Assembly (NCBI GenBank): GCA_934591635.1
Contig: CAKTPI010000003.1
Location: forward strand, 124,001 to 188,000
Length of the DNA stretch: 64,000 bases
Direction: 5' to 3'
DNA from: an uncultured Oscillospiraceae bacterium
Lineage (GTDB): Bacteria; Bacillota; Clostridia; Oscillospirales; Oscillospiraceae
A program made the translations under genes and the position numbers. Below the pieces are notes generated by a model, which did not search any database, was not told where the DNA came from, and saw nothing but the letters and a program-made list of their open reading frames with translations. This document shows positions 27,690-36,960 of this stretch, piece by piece (position 1 is the first letter of the stretch; each line of letters begins with the position of its first letter).

Positions 27690-28666
27690 TTGCTCACCTC
27701 ATTTTCGAAGAGATGGCACTTGATATAGTGCCCATCCTCCACAGTGTGGATGGCCGGCTTTTCCTGCTTGCAGCGCGGGGTGCATTTGGTGCAGCGTTCA
27801 GCAAAGGGGCATCCGGTTGGAACCGTTCGCATATCCAGCACGAAGCCCGGAATCGGTGTCAGTCGTTCCACATCGCTGGTCAAATCCGGGATGCAGTTAA
27901 ACAGACTGTCTGTATACGGGTGATTGGCCTTTCGGGTAAAAATTTGCTCCACGGAGCCTCGTTCAATCACCTCACCGCCGTATACAACGGCCACATTCTC
28001 GCAGAATTCCGCTACAATACCCAAATCATGGGTAATAAAAATCATGGAAGTTCCCAGTTTCTCCTGCAAATTCTTCATCAGGGTCAAAATCTGAGCCTGA
28101 ATGGTTACATCTAAGGCTGTGGTAGGCTCGTCAGCCAACAGCAGGTTAGGCTCAGACACCAATGCCATTGCAATCACCACCCGCTGCTTCATGCCGCCGG
28201 AGAACTGGTGGGGGAACTGCTTGCTGCGCTCCGGAGGAATGCCCACCAATGTCAGAAGCTCTGCCACCCGCTCGTCCCGTTGCTGCTTGGTCATATCGGG
28301 ATTGTGAATTTTCAGGACCTCACTGATCTGATCTCCCACCGTCATCACAGGGTTCAGGCTGGTCATGGGATCCTGGAAAATCATGGAGATTTCCGCGCCC
28401 CGCAGGCCACGCAGCTGCCGCTTGGACATCTTCAGTACGTCCTTGCCGTTATACGTGATGCTGCCGCCGGTAATCTCTGCCACATGGTCAGGCAGCAGCT
28501 GCATAATGCTTAGTGCCATGGTAGTCTTTCCTGCACCGGTTTCACCCACCACGCCCAGGATTTCCCCTTTGTTTAACTCCAGAGAAAAATTATTCAGTGC
28601 ATAAACAACTGCCTCATCGGTATTGTATTGAACCCGAAGGTTCTTAATTTCCAGCAATTTCTCCAT
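27686..28666 (-). CDS. Oligopeptide/dipeptide ABC transporter ATP-binding protein (OppD-like), system 2
   Basis: A 326-residue ABC ATPase with [52 protein letters not shown] and FITHDLG, plus the Opp/Dpp C-terminal cysteines (CPFAERCTKCTPRC). It begins 9 bases after the DppC-like gene with AGGTGCCGAC upstream. Confidence 0.92.
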   Translation of the reverse strand: MEKLLEIKNLRVQYNTDEAVVYALNNFSLELNKGEILGVVGETGAGKTTMALSIMQLLPDHVAEITGGSITYNGKDVLKMSKRQLRGLRGAEISMIFQDPMTSLNPVMTVGDQISEVLKIHNPDMTKQQRDERVAELLTLVGIPPERSKQFPHQFSGGMKQRVVIAMALVSEPNLLLADEPTTALDVTIQAQILTLMKNLQEKLGTSMIFITHDLGIVAEFCENVAVVYGGEVIERGSVEQIFTRKANHPYTDSLFNCIPDLTSDVERLTPIPGFVLDMRTVPTGCPFAERCTKCTPRCKQEKPAIHTVEDGHYIKCHLFENEVSK

Positions 28667-28675
28667 GTCGGCACC

Positions 28676-29578
28676 TCAATTCTTCATCTTGGGATCCAGT
28701 GCATCCCGCAGTCCGTCGCCGATAAAGTTCAGACTGAGCACAGAAATCATGATAAAGCACCCTGGAATTAGCCCCAGATAGGGATAATATCGCAAATTGG
28801 TCTGATTTTCAGAAATAATGCTGCCCCATTCCGGTGTGGGAGCCTGAACGCCAATTCCCAGGTAGCCCATAGCCGCAATACACAGGATAATGGTGCCCAG
28901 CTCCATGAAAGTGGTAACGATCAGCGGTCCCATAATATTGGGCAGTAAATGCTTAAAAATCAATCGAATATTGCTGGTGCCATAGCAACGGGCAGCTTCC
29001 GTAAACTCAGAATTACGATAATTCATAATTGCAGCGCGAACAGTTCTCGCGCTTCCAGGAATCTTCACAATTGCAAGAGAAACCAATAGCTTATCCAGTC
29101 CCGCGCCAAGCGCCGCCACAATAGCCATTGCCAGCATGGTTCCAGGAATGGACATCAACATATCGCAGACGCGCATAATAATTGCATCCGTCTTCCCTCC
29201 GAAATAACCTGCCACGCCGCCCATGACTACGCCGCCCACAAAGGCAATCGCCACAGTAGCCAGACCAGCGCCCAAGGAAATCCGACCACCGTAGATAATC
29301 CGCGCAAATAAATCCCGTCCGAACTGATCAGTGCCGAAGATATGCTCTGAATTAGGCGCTTGAAAAGCATCAACGATATGTTGAGTTATTGCATTGGAGT
29401 AGTCAATATACAGTGGCGCAGCAAATACCGCAATAAGTAGGACCAAAAAAACAACCATACCAGCCATAGCTAATTTGTTACGTCTGTAGCGCTTGACAAT
29501 CAACTTATAGCGTCCACTGCGATTGATTTTAATAGTACTTGCGCCGGACTGTTCCTTAGCAGCATTTTCCGTTGCCAT
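28676..29578 (-). CDS. Oligopeptide/dipeptide ABC transporter permease (DppC/OppC-like), system 2
   Basis: A 300-residue permease: basic cytoplasmic start (INRSGRYKLIVKRYRRNK), first helix, GTDQFGRDLFARIIYGGR, EAA loop (TEAARCYGTSNIRLIFKHLL) and FIGDGLRDALDPKMKN at the end. ATG 29578 follows GAGGGGGGCACCGAA; the frame reaching 29617 overlaps the upstream permease gene and is not needed. Confidence 0.92.
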   Translation of the reverse strand: MATENAAKEQSGASTIKINRSGRYKLIVKRYRRNKLAMAGMVVFLVLLIAVFAAPLYIDYSNAITQHIVDAFQAPNSEHIFGTDQFGRDLFARIIYGGRISLGAGLATVAIAFVGGVVMGGVAGYFGGKTDAIIMRVCDMLMSIPGTMLAMAIVAALGAGLDKLLVSLAIVKIPGSARTVRAAIMNYRNSEFTEAARCYGTSNIRLIFKHLLPNIMGPLIVTTFMELGTIILCIAAMGYLGIGVQAPTPEWGSIISENQTNLRYYPYLGLIPGCFIMISVLSLNFIGDGLRDALDPKMKN

Positions 29579-29591
29579 TTCGGTGCCCCCC

Positions 29592-30512
29592 TCATTCGAA
29601 CTTGACCCGCGGGTCAATAACAGAATACATCAAATCCACGAGCAGATTCACAATACCCACAAACACTGAGATCACAAGGATACAACCCATGATAATAGGC
29701 ATGTCCCGGGTCTTTACCGCACTGGTCAGATAGGAACTGATGCCCGGAATTGCAAACACGGTCTCAATCACCACGGAACCGCCAAGCACACCGGCAAATG
29801 CAGCCCCCAAACCTGTAATGATAGGCAGAAGCGCATTGCGAAGAGCGTGTTTTAGAATTACCACTACCTCACTGGCTCCCTTTGCCCGTGCTGTACGGAC
29901 AAAATCTGAGCGTATTACATCCAGAACCCAAGTACGGGTAGAGCGGATATTGGTGCCAACGCTGGCAGCACAGGCTGCAACGACCGGAAGAACGAAATGT
30001 CTTATCGTCTTCACGCCATAAGCAGGAAACCAACCGGTTTGCAGGCTCAAATAAATCTGAAGTAAGATACCAAGCCAGAACCCTGGCATTGCCGAAAAGA
30101 GTAGGCACAGGAACGTCACCACGTAGTCGATCAAGCTATTGTGCTTCACCGCCGTCAGCGTGCCCAAAGGGATGCTGATAATCGTCGCAATCAATGTAGA
30201 CAGAACTCCCAGCGTGAGGGTATAGGGCATACGGCTGCGAATTTCAGCCATTACCGGCTGCTGCGTAAACCAGGACACGCCGAAGTCGCCCCGCACTACA
30301 TTCCACATATAGTTCACATACTGCACCAAAACCGGCTTGTCCAAGCCCATTTCTGCGCGAAGTGCCTCTTTCTGCTCAAAGGTTGCTTCCTGGGGCAGCA
30401 GAAGCTCCACCGGGTCGCCGGGAACAAGCGACATAATCAGGTAGATAAACAGCGTTATTCCGATGATTGTTGGGATCAGCATCAAAATACGCTTCAAGGT
30501 ATATTTAAGCAT
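29592..30512 (-). CDS. Oligopeptide/dipeptide ABC transporter permease (DppB/OppB-like), system 2
   Basis: A 306-residue permease starting MLKYTLKRILMLIPTIIGI, with GLDKPVLVQYVNYM, GDFGVSWF, an EAA region (VRTARAKGASEVVVILKHAL) and a C-terminal LMYSVIDPRVKFE. ATG 30512 has AGGAGGCACGAA upstream. It follows the binding-protein gene and precedes the DppC-like gene in the order SBP-B-C-D-F. Confidence 0.92.
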   Translation of the reverse strand: MLKYTLKRILMLIPTIIGITLFIYLIMSLVPGDPVELLLPQEATFEQKEALRAEMGLDKPVLVQYVNYMWNVVRGDFGVSWFTQQPVMAEIRSRMPYTLTLGVLSTLIATIISIPLGTLTAVKHNSLIDYVVTFLCLLFSAMPGFWLGILLQIYLSLQTGWFPAYGVKTIRHFVLPVVAACAASVGTNIRSTRTWVLDVIRSDFVRTARAKGASEVVVILKHALRNALLPIITGLGAAFAGVLGGSVVIETVFAIPGISSYLTSAVKTRDMPIIMGCILVISVFVGIVNLLVDLMYSVIDPRVKFE

Positions 30513-30665
30513 TTCGTGCCTCCTGCAAAATACTGAGCACATCCGTTGGTGCAGATACACTCGGTAAAGAATTCTCTGTTTGATTGTTTTTGTAACCGGC
30601 AAGGGCGGAGGGTGGAGCTTTTCCTCCCTCCTCCGCCCCTTTGGGTTTCGTATTAAACTTATGGA

Positions 30666-32297
30666 TTATTTCCAGCTGAGCTTGCTGATGTAGAAGTCGG
30701 AAACAGGGCTGGCAACAACGCCCGTCAGATCCTTGTTGTAAGCAACAGCGCTGACGCCTGCATACAGGCCAATCTGGTAGGCATTTTCATTGCTGTAGGA
30801 CATCAGGTCAGCCATCAGCTGCTTCCGAGCAACGGGATCCATCTCCGTGGCAATCTTAGCATAGTAATCCTTCAGAGTCTGGTAGCCTTCGAAATACTTA
30901 TCGGGGGTGTAGGTCTTTTCCATATCGGGATTGTAGCTGGCGCCGGGGTTGCAGAAATCAAACCAGACGTTGGTATTATCGTAGATTATAATATCTGCAG
31001 TGACACCGCGCTGTGCTGCATTGAAGGTAGCTGTATCGCAGGGAACGACTGCAACATTGATGCCAACCTCAGCCAGCTGACCCTGGACAATCTGCGCAAC
31101 TTTTTCAGGAGTAGATCCGCTGATAACATAAATCTGAAGCTCGCGCCCATCATAATTGGACTTGGACAGATACTCCTTGGCTGCATCCTGGTCATAGGGA
31201 ATCACAGTATAGGTGCCCTCGTCGGGGGAGGTGGGGAAACCAGTGACAACATCGATATCCAGCACCTTGCCATAGCCGAACAGAACGCCCTGGACGTAAT
31301 CCTCCTTACGCAGTGCGCTCTCAATTGCCAAGCGCAGGTTCAAATCGTTGCGGATGTAATCATTGGCCCAGCCAAACATCATCAGAGTGCGGGTAGCGGA
31401 ATCTGTATGGGCCCAGGTTGCGATGGAGTTCTCGGGCAGACGGGTGCAGGATGCCAGGTCAGCATTGATAACCACGTCAGCATCGCCGGATTCCAGCGCG
31501 ATAAACTGGGTGCTGACATTGCTGATATAGTTCACTTCCACGTGCTTGATAGCAGGAGCGCCTGCCCAATAGTTCTCATTGGCTTCCAGCACCATCTTGT
31601 CGCCGCTGGTGTTGGAGACGAACTTGTAGGCGCCGGTACCGATGGGATGAGCCGCATAGCCGTCAGCACCGCCAACCTCTTCATAATAATCCTTGCTGAC
31701 GATAACGCCCATCTGGGTGCACAGCATGTTCAGGAAGGCAGGGCTGACCTTACTCATGATGGCCTTGCAGTGGGTATCATCGATCACTTCGCCGCCGGCC
31801 AGACCGTTCAGCATGGAGGCGGCATACATGGGAGCCTCCTTTATTGCAGTTTCCCAACTGAACACCACATCGGCAGCGGTCATCTTCTTGCCGTTGTGGA
31901 AATAAACATCATCGCGGATGGTGAAGGTCCATTCCATGCCGTCCTCAGAAACGGAGTAGTCCGTGGCCAGCCAGGGAGTAGGAGTCAGGTCATCACCCAA
32001 ACGGAACAACGTATCGTATACATTCTGGATGAATACGCCATCACGGGTTTTATCTGCACCGTAGTTCACATTCATGGGGAAGAAGCCGGTAATATCGTTA
32101 TAAGTAACAACTGTCAGGGTGTCCTTTGTGCTGGCACTCGCATTGCTGTCTTTGCCAGCCGTTTCGGGCTCGGTGGTCGTACCAGTCACAGTTTTGCCAT
32201 CGTCAGCAGACTTGCTGCCACAGGCTGTGAACAGAGACATGGTCAGAGCCAGTACCAGTACTAAGCTCATCATCTTGAAAAAGCGGTTTTTCTTCAT
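30666..32297 (-). CDS. ABC transporter substrate-binding lipoprotein, family 5, system 2
   Basis: A 543-residue binding lipoprotein: signal peptide with lipobox LFTAC (Cys26), then a Ser/Thr/Asp-rich linker to about residue 60 and the family-5 fold (DYSVSEDGMEWTFTIRDDVY, FHNGKK, HPIGTGAYKFVSN). ATG follows GGAGGAAAGATCA. It is the first gene of operon A and captures the ligand on the outer face of the membrane for the importer. A likely glycoconjugate ligand is inferred from the downstream GHL6-like enzyme. Confidence 0.93.
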   Translation of the reverse strand: MKKNRFFKMMSLVLVLALTMSLFTACGSKSADDGKTVTGTTTEPETAGKDSNASASTKDTLTVVTYNDITGFFPMNVNYGADKTRDGVFIQNVYDTLFRLGDDLTPTPWLATDYSVSEDGMEWTFTIRDDVYFHNGKKMTAADVVFSWETAIKEAPMYAASMLNGLAGGEVIDDTHCKAIMSKVSPAFLNMLCTQMGVIVSKDYYEEVGGADGYAAHPIGTGAYKFVSNTSGDKMVLEANENYWAGAPAIKHVEVNYISNVSTQFIALESGDADVVINADLASCTRLPENSIATWAHTDSATRTLMMFGWANDYIRNDLNLRLAIESALRKEDYVQGVLFGYGKVLDIDVVTGFPTSPDEGTYTVIPYDQDAAKEYLSKSNYDGRELQIYVISGSTPEKVAQIVQGQLAEVGINVAVVPCDTATFNAAQRGVTADIIIYDNTNVWFDFCNPGASYNPDMEKTYTPDKYFEGYQTLKDYYAKIATEMDPVARKQLMADLMSYSNENAYQIGLYAGVSAVAYNKDLTGVVASPVSDFYISKLSWK

Positions 32298-32356
32298 TGA
32301 TCTTTCCTCCTGATTTATATTTTTTCGTTACCCTTGCTGGGCTAACTTATGTTCTG

Positions 32357-32385
32357 ATTGTATACAATTTTTATATATTCTTCAA
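32357..32385 (-). promoter_or_regulatory. Promoter of operon A with a perfect GntR-type palindrome over the -10
   Basis: On the minus strand TTGAAG (32385-32380) and TACAAT (32362-32357) are 17 bases apart. The -10 lies inside the perfect palindrome ATTGTATACAAT (32357-32368), the same sequence type as before operon B. Overlap with the -10 suggests repression. The rest of the 402-base gap (32298-32699) is AT-rich and holds the divergent promoter below. Confidence 0.65.
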
Positions 32386-32603
32386 TTCGCAATTTCGACG
32401 TATTTACAAGAAATAATTTGTATAGTTTGCCGAAAGTTTGTCAATCGAAAATTATCTCAGGATAATATCAGATTTTATGAACAGGTATTTTCCGCTAAAT
32501 TATGTATTTACGCGCAATATAAAGCATAACTTAAACCTTTTAATAAAATTTTGCATACGATTTGATTTCCGCAGGCCTTTCTCTTTGTGCCATTGATGTC
32601 GTG

Positions 32604-32641
32604 TTGACAATTCTTTATGCCCATGCTATATTGAATACAAA
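32604..32641 (+). promoter_or_regulatory. Divergent promoter of the PH-domain gene, with a related palindrome
   Basis: TTGACA (32604-32609) and TATATT (32627-32632) are 17 bases apart. The sequence ATTGAATACAAA (32630-32641) overlaps the -10 and start-site region and resembles the GntR-type palindromes nearby, so this gene may share control with operons A and B. Confidence 0.6.
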
Positions 32642-32699
32642 AATTGCGTTCCCGTATTCTCATCTGAATATCTGGGGTGTAACGACAGGAGGCGGCAGA

Positions 32700-33236
32700 A
32701 TGGACGCAAAATTTCCAACTCAGCATGAACCGGAGCTTTCCTATTCCAAAATGCTTTTACGGCAGAATCCGTGGCTGAAGACTATTCTCCAGAAGGAGGA
32801 AACTCCAATAGCCCTTTCTTTCCGAGCACCAGAATGGTTATTTGGTTGTTGCCTTATATTCATTGGAAGCTTTACAATTCTGGATATACTTCTTCATCCC
32901 AGAGCCTTCGGTAACATTCTTCTTACACTACTGCTGATTCTCCTTGGTGCTGCAGTGAACTATAGTGGGCTTTGGACAATTCTGTTTTCCAAACGTTCCT
33001 ACGTTCTTGTTACATCCCAGAGAATTGTATACCAAAAAGTCAACTTGCTTGGAAGGCAAGGCAAACAACTTTCTATTCTCCGTGGGGATATTCAGCGAGT
33101 TCGATTCCTGAAAAGTACCGTAATGTACCGCATCCGGCGCAGCGATGGAGGAATTGCCATTCTCTTGAAGAATGGCAAGACTGTTTTTATTTCCAACCTC
33201 CGCGACGCAGAAAACATTCTCGGCGCAATGCGCTAA
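32700..33236 (+). CDS. Small PH-domain membrane protein
   Basis: A 178-residue protein with a hydrophilic N-terminus, two adjacent hydrophobic helices (about 45-65 and 70-92) and a bacterial PH-like domain (RSYVLVTSQRIVYQK, ILRGDIQRVRF, IAILLKNGKTVFISNLRDAE). ATG 32700 has AGGAGGCGGCAGA upstream; the frame open from 32562 includes the promoter and is not coding there. Such proteins are membrane-bound and of unknown role. Divergent from the importer operon. Confidence 0.75.
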   Translation: MDAKFPTQHEPELSYSKMLLRQNPWLKTILQKEETPIALSFRAPEWLFGCCLIFIGSFTILDILLHPRAFGNILLTLLLILLGAAVNYSGLWTILFSKRSYVLVTSQRIVYQKVNLLGRQGKQLSILRGDIQRVRFLKSTVMYRIRRSDGGIAILLKNGKTVFISNLRDAENILGAMR

Positions 33237-33283
33237 TCGATGCAAACGGGTGATACGGCGTATAGCCGCAGACGATACTAAAA

Positions 33284-33319
33284 AACAGCGAGGAACCGTT
33301 TAATCAGTTCCTCGCTGTT
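33284..33319 (+). terminator. Hairpin terminator after the PH-domain gene
   Basis: Arms AACAGCGAGGAAC (33284-33296) and GTTCCTCGCTGTT (33307-33319) form a 13-base stem. The plus-strand tail is weakly T-rich; on the minus strand the hairpin is followed by TTTTTAG, so it may stop transcription both ways. Between it and 33459 no gene is seen. Confidence 0.7.
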
Positions 33320-33458
33320 GCTTTGTCTCTTAGCGATTCAACAGGTCTGCATGCAATACCAACATTGCTCCAACACGTATGAATCGATCTGCCGATAAAC
33401 ACACCGGCATCTACTGGCACGATGTATCAGCCAGACTGCGCCGTTTGTTTTTCATCGA

Positions 33459-33560
33459 CTAAACAGCCAACTGCCCGCACTCAACACAGCCGGCATTGTT
33501 AGGATACAGCGCCATGGTCAAGGATTGCCGAAAAATAATTTCTGTCAATTCCGTGTTCAT
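33459..33560 (-). CDS. Possible 33-residue protein with a CxxC motif
   Basis: The ATG (33560-33558) overlaps the stop codon of the sulfatase remnant. The peptide starts MNTELTEIIFRQSLTMALYP and contains AGCVECGQ near the end. There is AGAGAGCAGGAGAG upstream as a ribosome binding site. It may be a true small gene formerly downstream of a sulfatase, or chance. No family is recognised. Confidence 0.3.
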   Translation of the reverse strand: MNTELTEIIFRQSLTMALYPNNAGCVECGQLAV

Positions 33561-33817
33561 TATATTCTCTCCTGCTCTCTCATCTGCAGCAGCTTAGTAC
33601 TCTCTCTGATTCCCAATCGCTGATACTGCTCGAGCGGTGCATCGGCAGCTTCCATTTCAGCACGCAATGCCTCCAGCAGTTCCGCCTCCTTTCGGGAATC
33701 TTGGAGCGGGTGCAACTGAAGCGGGTCATACTCCACATCGAAGAGAAAATTACCAAACCGATATGCACTAAAATAGGTACTTGCCGGTAGCTTTAAAACA
33801 GGTAGTTCCTTGGTAAC
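33560..33817 (-). pseudogene. C-terminal remnant of a sulfatase
   Basis: One minus-strand frame reads TYFSAYRFGNFLFDVEYDPL, QLHPLQDSRKEAELLEAL, then DAPLEQYQRLGI, typical of the C-terminus of arylsulfatase-type enzymes. All catalytic parts are missing; upstream of 33817 the sequence changes to a plus-strand ABC exporter fragment. It indicates that the block once carried a sulfatase. Confidence 0.7.
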
Positions 33818-34440
33818 GTGGCGCTGAACGGGACCTTTCTCCTGCTGATTCCTGTGGCCTGCATGATTCTATCCGGCGTTGCTGGACAGGCGGCCTACCA
33901 GGATGTGCTGCTGGATTTCCTGTTCTACAGCCTGTTCACGCCCATCTGCACCACCATGATGAGCCGCGTCATGTTCGCCGGAGAACAGCTGATGGCGGCC
34001 AAAAGCGCCGTGAACCGCATTGAGGCCGTCCTGCAGGAGTAGCCCCTTCCTGAAGCGTGCATCCCCAGCAGCCGAAGGACGCCTCCGTGTCCTTTGAAAA
34101 CGTATCCTTCCGGTATCCCGGCGCGGAGCAGAACGCCCTGGACCATGTTACATTCCGGATCCCCGCGGGAAAGGCCGTCGCCCTGGTGGGCGCTTCCGGC
34201 AGCGGCAAATCCACGGCAGCCCAGCTGATCCCTCGTTTTTATGACGCCGCGGAGGGACAGGTTTTGGTCGGCGGCGTAGACGTTCGGCAGATCGACAAGC
34301 AGGTCCTGATGAACCAGATTGCCTTCGTATTCCAGAATACAAAACTCTTCAAGGATACCCTGTTGGAAAATATCCGTGCCGCCCGGTCGGATGCCACACA
34401 GGAAGAAGTCATGCGAGCCGCGGAAGCCACCCAGTGCAGG
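33818..34440 (+). pseudogene. Broken ABC exporter half-transporter (first of two)
   Basis: The fragment begins within the membrane domain (GQAAYQDVLLDFLFYSLFTP), meets an in-frame TAG at 34041-34043 after RIEAVLQE and continues in a shifted frame as an ATPase domain (VSFENVSFRYPGAEQNALDH, ALVGASGSGKSTAAQLIPRF, VFQNTKLFKDTLLENIRAA). It stops near 34440, before the signature and Walker B, where it is fused to the next exporter gene. Nonsense, frameshift and deletion make it non-functional. Confidence 0.8.
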
Positions 34441-35599
34441 GAGATCCCTGGCGGACGGCATCCAGGAGTGCCTGGAGACTGTACAGGATATCAAGGCCTG
34501 CAATCTGGAGGAAGAATACCTCAAAAAGCTGGATGCCAAAATTGATGCTGCCGAAAAGGCCCAGATTTCTTCTGAAACCGCTACGGCCAGCCTGGTAACG
34601 GCAGGGCAGATGTTCCTACGGTTGGGGCTGGCAACGGTCATTGTCGTGGGAAATACGCTGATGCTGCATGGGGAAACCACGCTGTTTGCGTACATCCTGT
34701 TTTTGATTGCTGCCTCCCGGCTGTATGACCCGCTTTCCGGAGCCATGACCAATATGGCAGAGCTGTTCGGTGTTGATTTGCAGGTGGATCGGCTGAAAGC
34801 CATACAGAATTATCCGGAAGAAAACGGTAAGAAAGAGTATCGAACCAACGGCTACGACATTACCTTCGACCATGTAGGCTTCTCCTATGAGTCCGGCAAG
34901 CCCGTTTTGAAGGATGTCTCCTTTACCGCCAAGCAGGGGCAGGTCACAGCCCTGGTAGGGCCCTCCGGCGGCGGAAAGAGCACAATCGCCAATCTTGCGG
35001 CAGGTTTTTACAATGCGGATAACGGCAAGATCACCCTGGGCGGTACGGATATTGCCCCCATCGACTCGACTGCCTTGATGAAGGATTTCTCCGTGGTATT
35101 TCAGAATGTGGTGCTGTTTAACAACACCGTGATGGAGAATATTCGTGTAGGCCGCAAGGATGCCACGGACGCGGATGTCATCGCCGCCGCCAAGGCTGCC
35201 CGCTGCCACGACTTTATCGAGAAGCTGCCGAATGGCTACCAGACCGTCATCGCTGAGAACGGCTCCACCCTTTCCGGCGGCGAGTGCCAGCGTCTGTCCA
35301 TCGCCCGAGCGCTTTTGAAGGACGCGCCCGTGATCCTGCTGGACGAGGCCACTGCCTCCCTGGACGTGGACAACGAAACGGAAATTCAGGAGGCCATCAC
35401 CCATCTGGTACATGGTAAGACCGTCCTCATTATCGCCCACCGGATGCGGACTGTGGAAAATGCCGATCAGATCATCGTCCTGGATGGCGGCGTTGTGGCG
35501 GAGAGCGGCACCCACGAAGAGTTGATGCGAAAAAACGGCCTGTATCACAAACTGGTGGAACTGCAAACCGCGGCAGCGGATTGGAAGCTACGTGTATAG
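34441..35599 (+). pseudogene. 5'-truncated ABC exporter half-transporter (second of two)
   Basis: Homology starts inside the membrane domain (LADGIQECLETVQDIKACNL) and then runs intact to the end: helices, ATPase domain with ALVGPSGGGKSTIANLAAGF, Q-loop VFQNVVLFNNTVMENIRVG, signature TLSGGECQRLSIARALL and Walker B VILLDEATASLD. About 150 N-terminal residues are lost by the deletion joining it to the preceding exporter. Tandem half-transporters normally form heterodimers. The remaining frame is open, so the damage may be recent. Confidence 0.8.
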
Positions 35600-35639
35600 G
35601 AGAATCCCAGCGCAGATTTTCTGAATCATTACAAGCACC

Positions 35640-35669
35640 AAAAAATCGGCCATCTTTGGCCGATTTTTT
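35640..35669. terminator. Bidirectional terminator between convergent genes
   Basis: AAAAAATCGGCC (35640-35651) and GGCCGATTTTTT (35658-35669) form a perfect 12-base stem with A/T tracts on both sides, so it serves the plus-strand exporter remnant and the minus-strand MATE remnant. Confidence 0.85.
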
Positions 35670-35737
35670 GTGCTCAGAATTCTTTGAACATTTAGCGGAT
35701 CATACTGCCCTTGCTGTCACCGGTGGTATGCCTTGTT

Positions 35738-36960
35738 TCATTGTTTTTCCACGCTTTGTTCATTCAGTTCCTGATAGGTTTTTATGATAATCACTGCTGA
35801 AATCAAAAAAGTTAGAATATCCGATATAGGCATGGAATACAGCACGCCATCTAAGCCGAAGATCAGCGGCAACACCAATGCGAAACCAACGCCAAAAACC
35901 ACCTCCCGGAACATGGACAGCATAGTGGAGGCAAGAGCCTTGCCCAAGGCTTGAAGGAAGATAAAACAGGCTTTGTCAATACAAGCAAGTACCATCATGC
36001 ACAGATAAATGCGGAAAGCCTTGACGGCGAAGGCCGTATAGTAGCTGCTTTCGTTGGCTGCGCCGAAAATGGCGATCAACTGCTGGGGGCACAGCTCCAC
36101 CAGCAGCAGAGCAATCAGGCCAACCAGGGCCTCATAGGTCAGAAGCTTTGTGAACGGCTCTTTCACCCGTTCCTTCTTCCCTGCCCCCATATTGAAGCCT
36201 ACAATGGGGATGCAGCCAGCGGCCATGCCCACCACAATGGAAATGACAATCTGGAAGAACTTCATCACAATGCCCACCACGGCCATGGGAATCTGGGCGT
36301 ACTGTTCCTGCCCGAAGATGGGGTCCAGAGCCCCATATTTCCGCAGCATATTATTGATCGCTGCCATGGCCGCCACCAGACTGATCTGGGAGAGAAAGCT
36401 GGTAATGCCCAGGGACAGCATTCGCCCGCAGATATTCCATTGCAGCGCGTAGTCATGGGAGGCGGGCTTGATAATGCGCATATGCAGCAGATACCACAGG
36501 GACAGGACGGCTGTTGCCACCTGTCCAATCACCGTAGCCACAGCCGCGCCCATCATGCCCCAGCGGAATGCAAAGATAAAAATAGGCTCCAAAATGATAT
36601 TAATGACCGCCCCTGCCAGAGTTGAAACCATGGCAAATCTAGGGTTGCCGTCGGCCCGGATGATGGGATTCATGGCCTGACCGAACATGTAAAAGGGAAT
36701 GCCCAGCGTAATATAGAAGAAATACTCCTGACTGTGCCGGAAGGTCTCTTCATTCACCGTACCGCCGAACATGGCGATGATGCCGTCCGCGAAAAACAGA
36801 TACACCGCTGTCAGCACCAGGCTTGCCGCTACGATCAGCACCACGGCGTTGCCCACGCAGCGCTTGGCGCTCTTCGGCTCCTCCCGCCCCAGGTCCATGC
36901 TGACAAAGGTGCAGCAGCCGTCGCCCACCATCACGGCAACGGCCAGGGCCACTATGGTTG
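35738..36960 (-). pseudogene. MATE-family efflux transporter, 5'-truncated
   Basis: About 400 residues match MATE exporters (VMVGDGCCTFVSMDLGREEP, NPIIRADGNPRFAMVSTLAG, EPIFIFAFRWGMMGAAVATV, GFNMGAGKKERVKE). The normal N-terminus with the first helix (about 50 residues) is missing. Upstream of about 36960 the sequence is the antisense of a recombinase tail, and the open frame to 37051 is an artefact of that fusion. Transport function is unlikely unless an internal start works. Confidence 0.75.
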
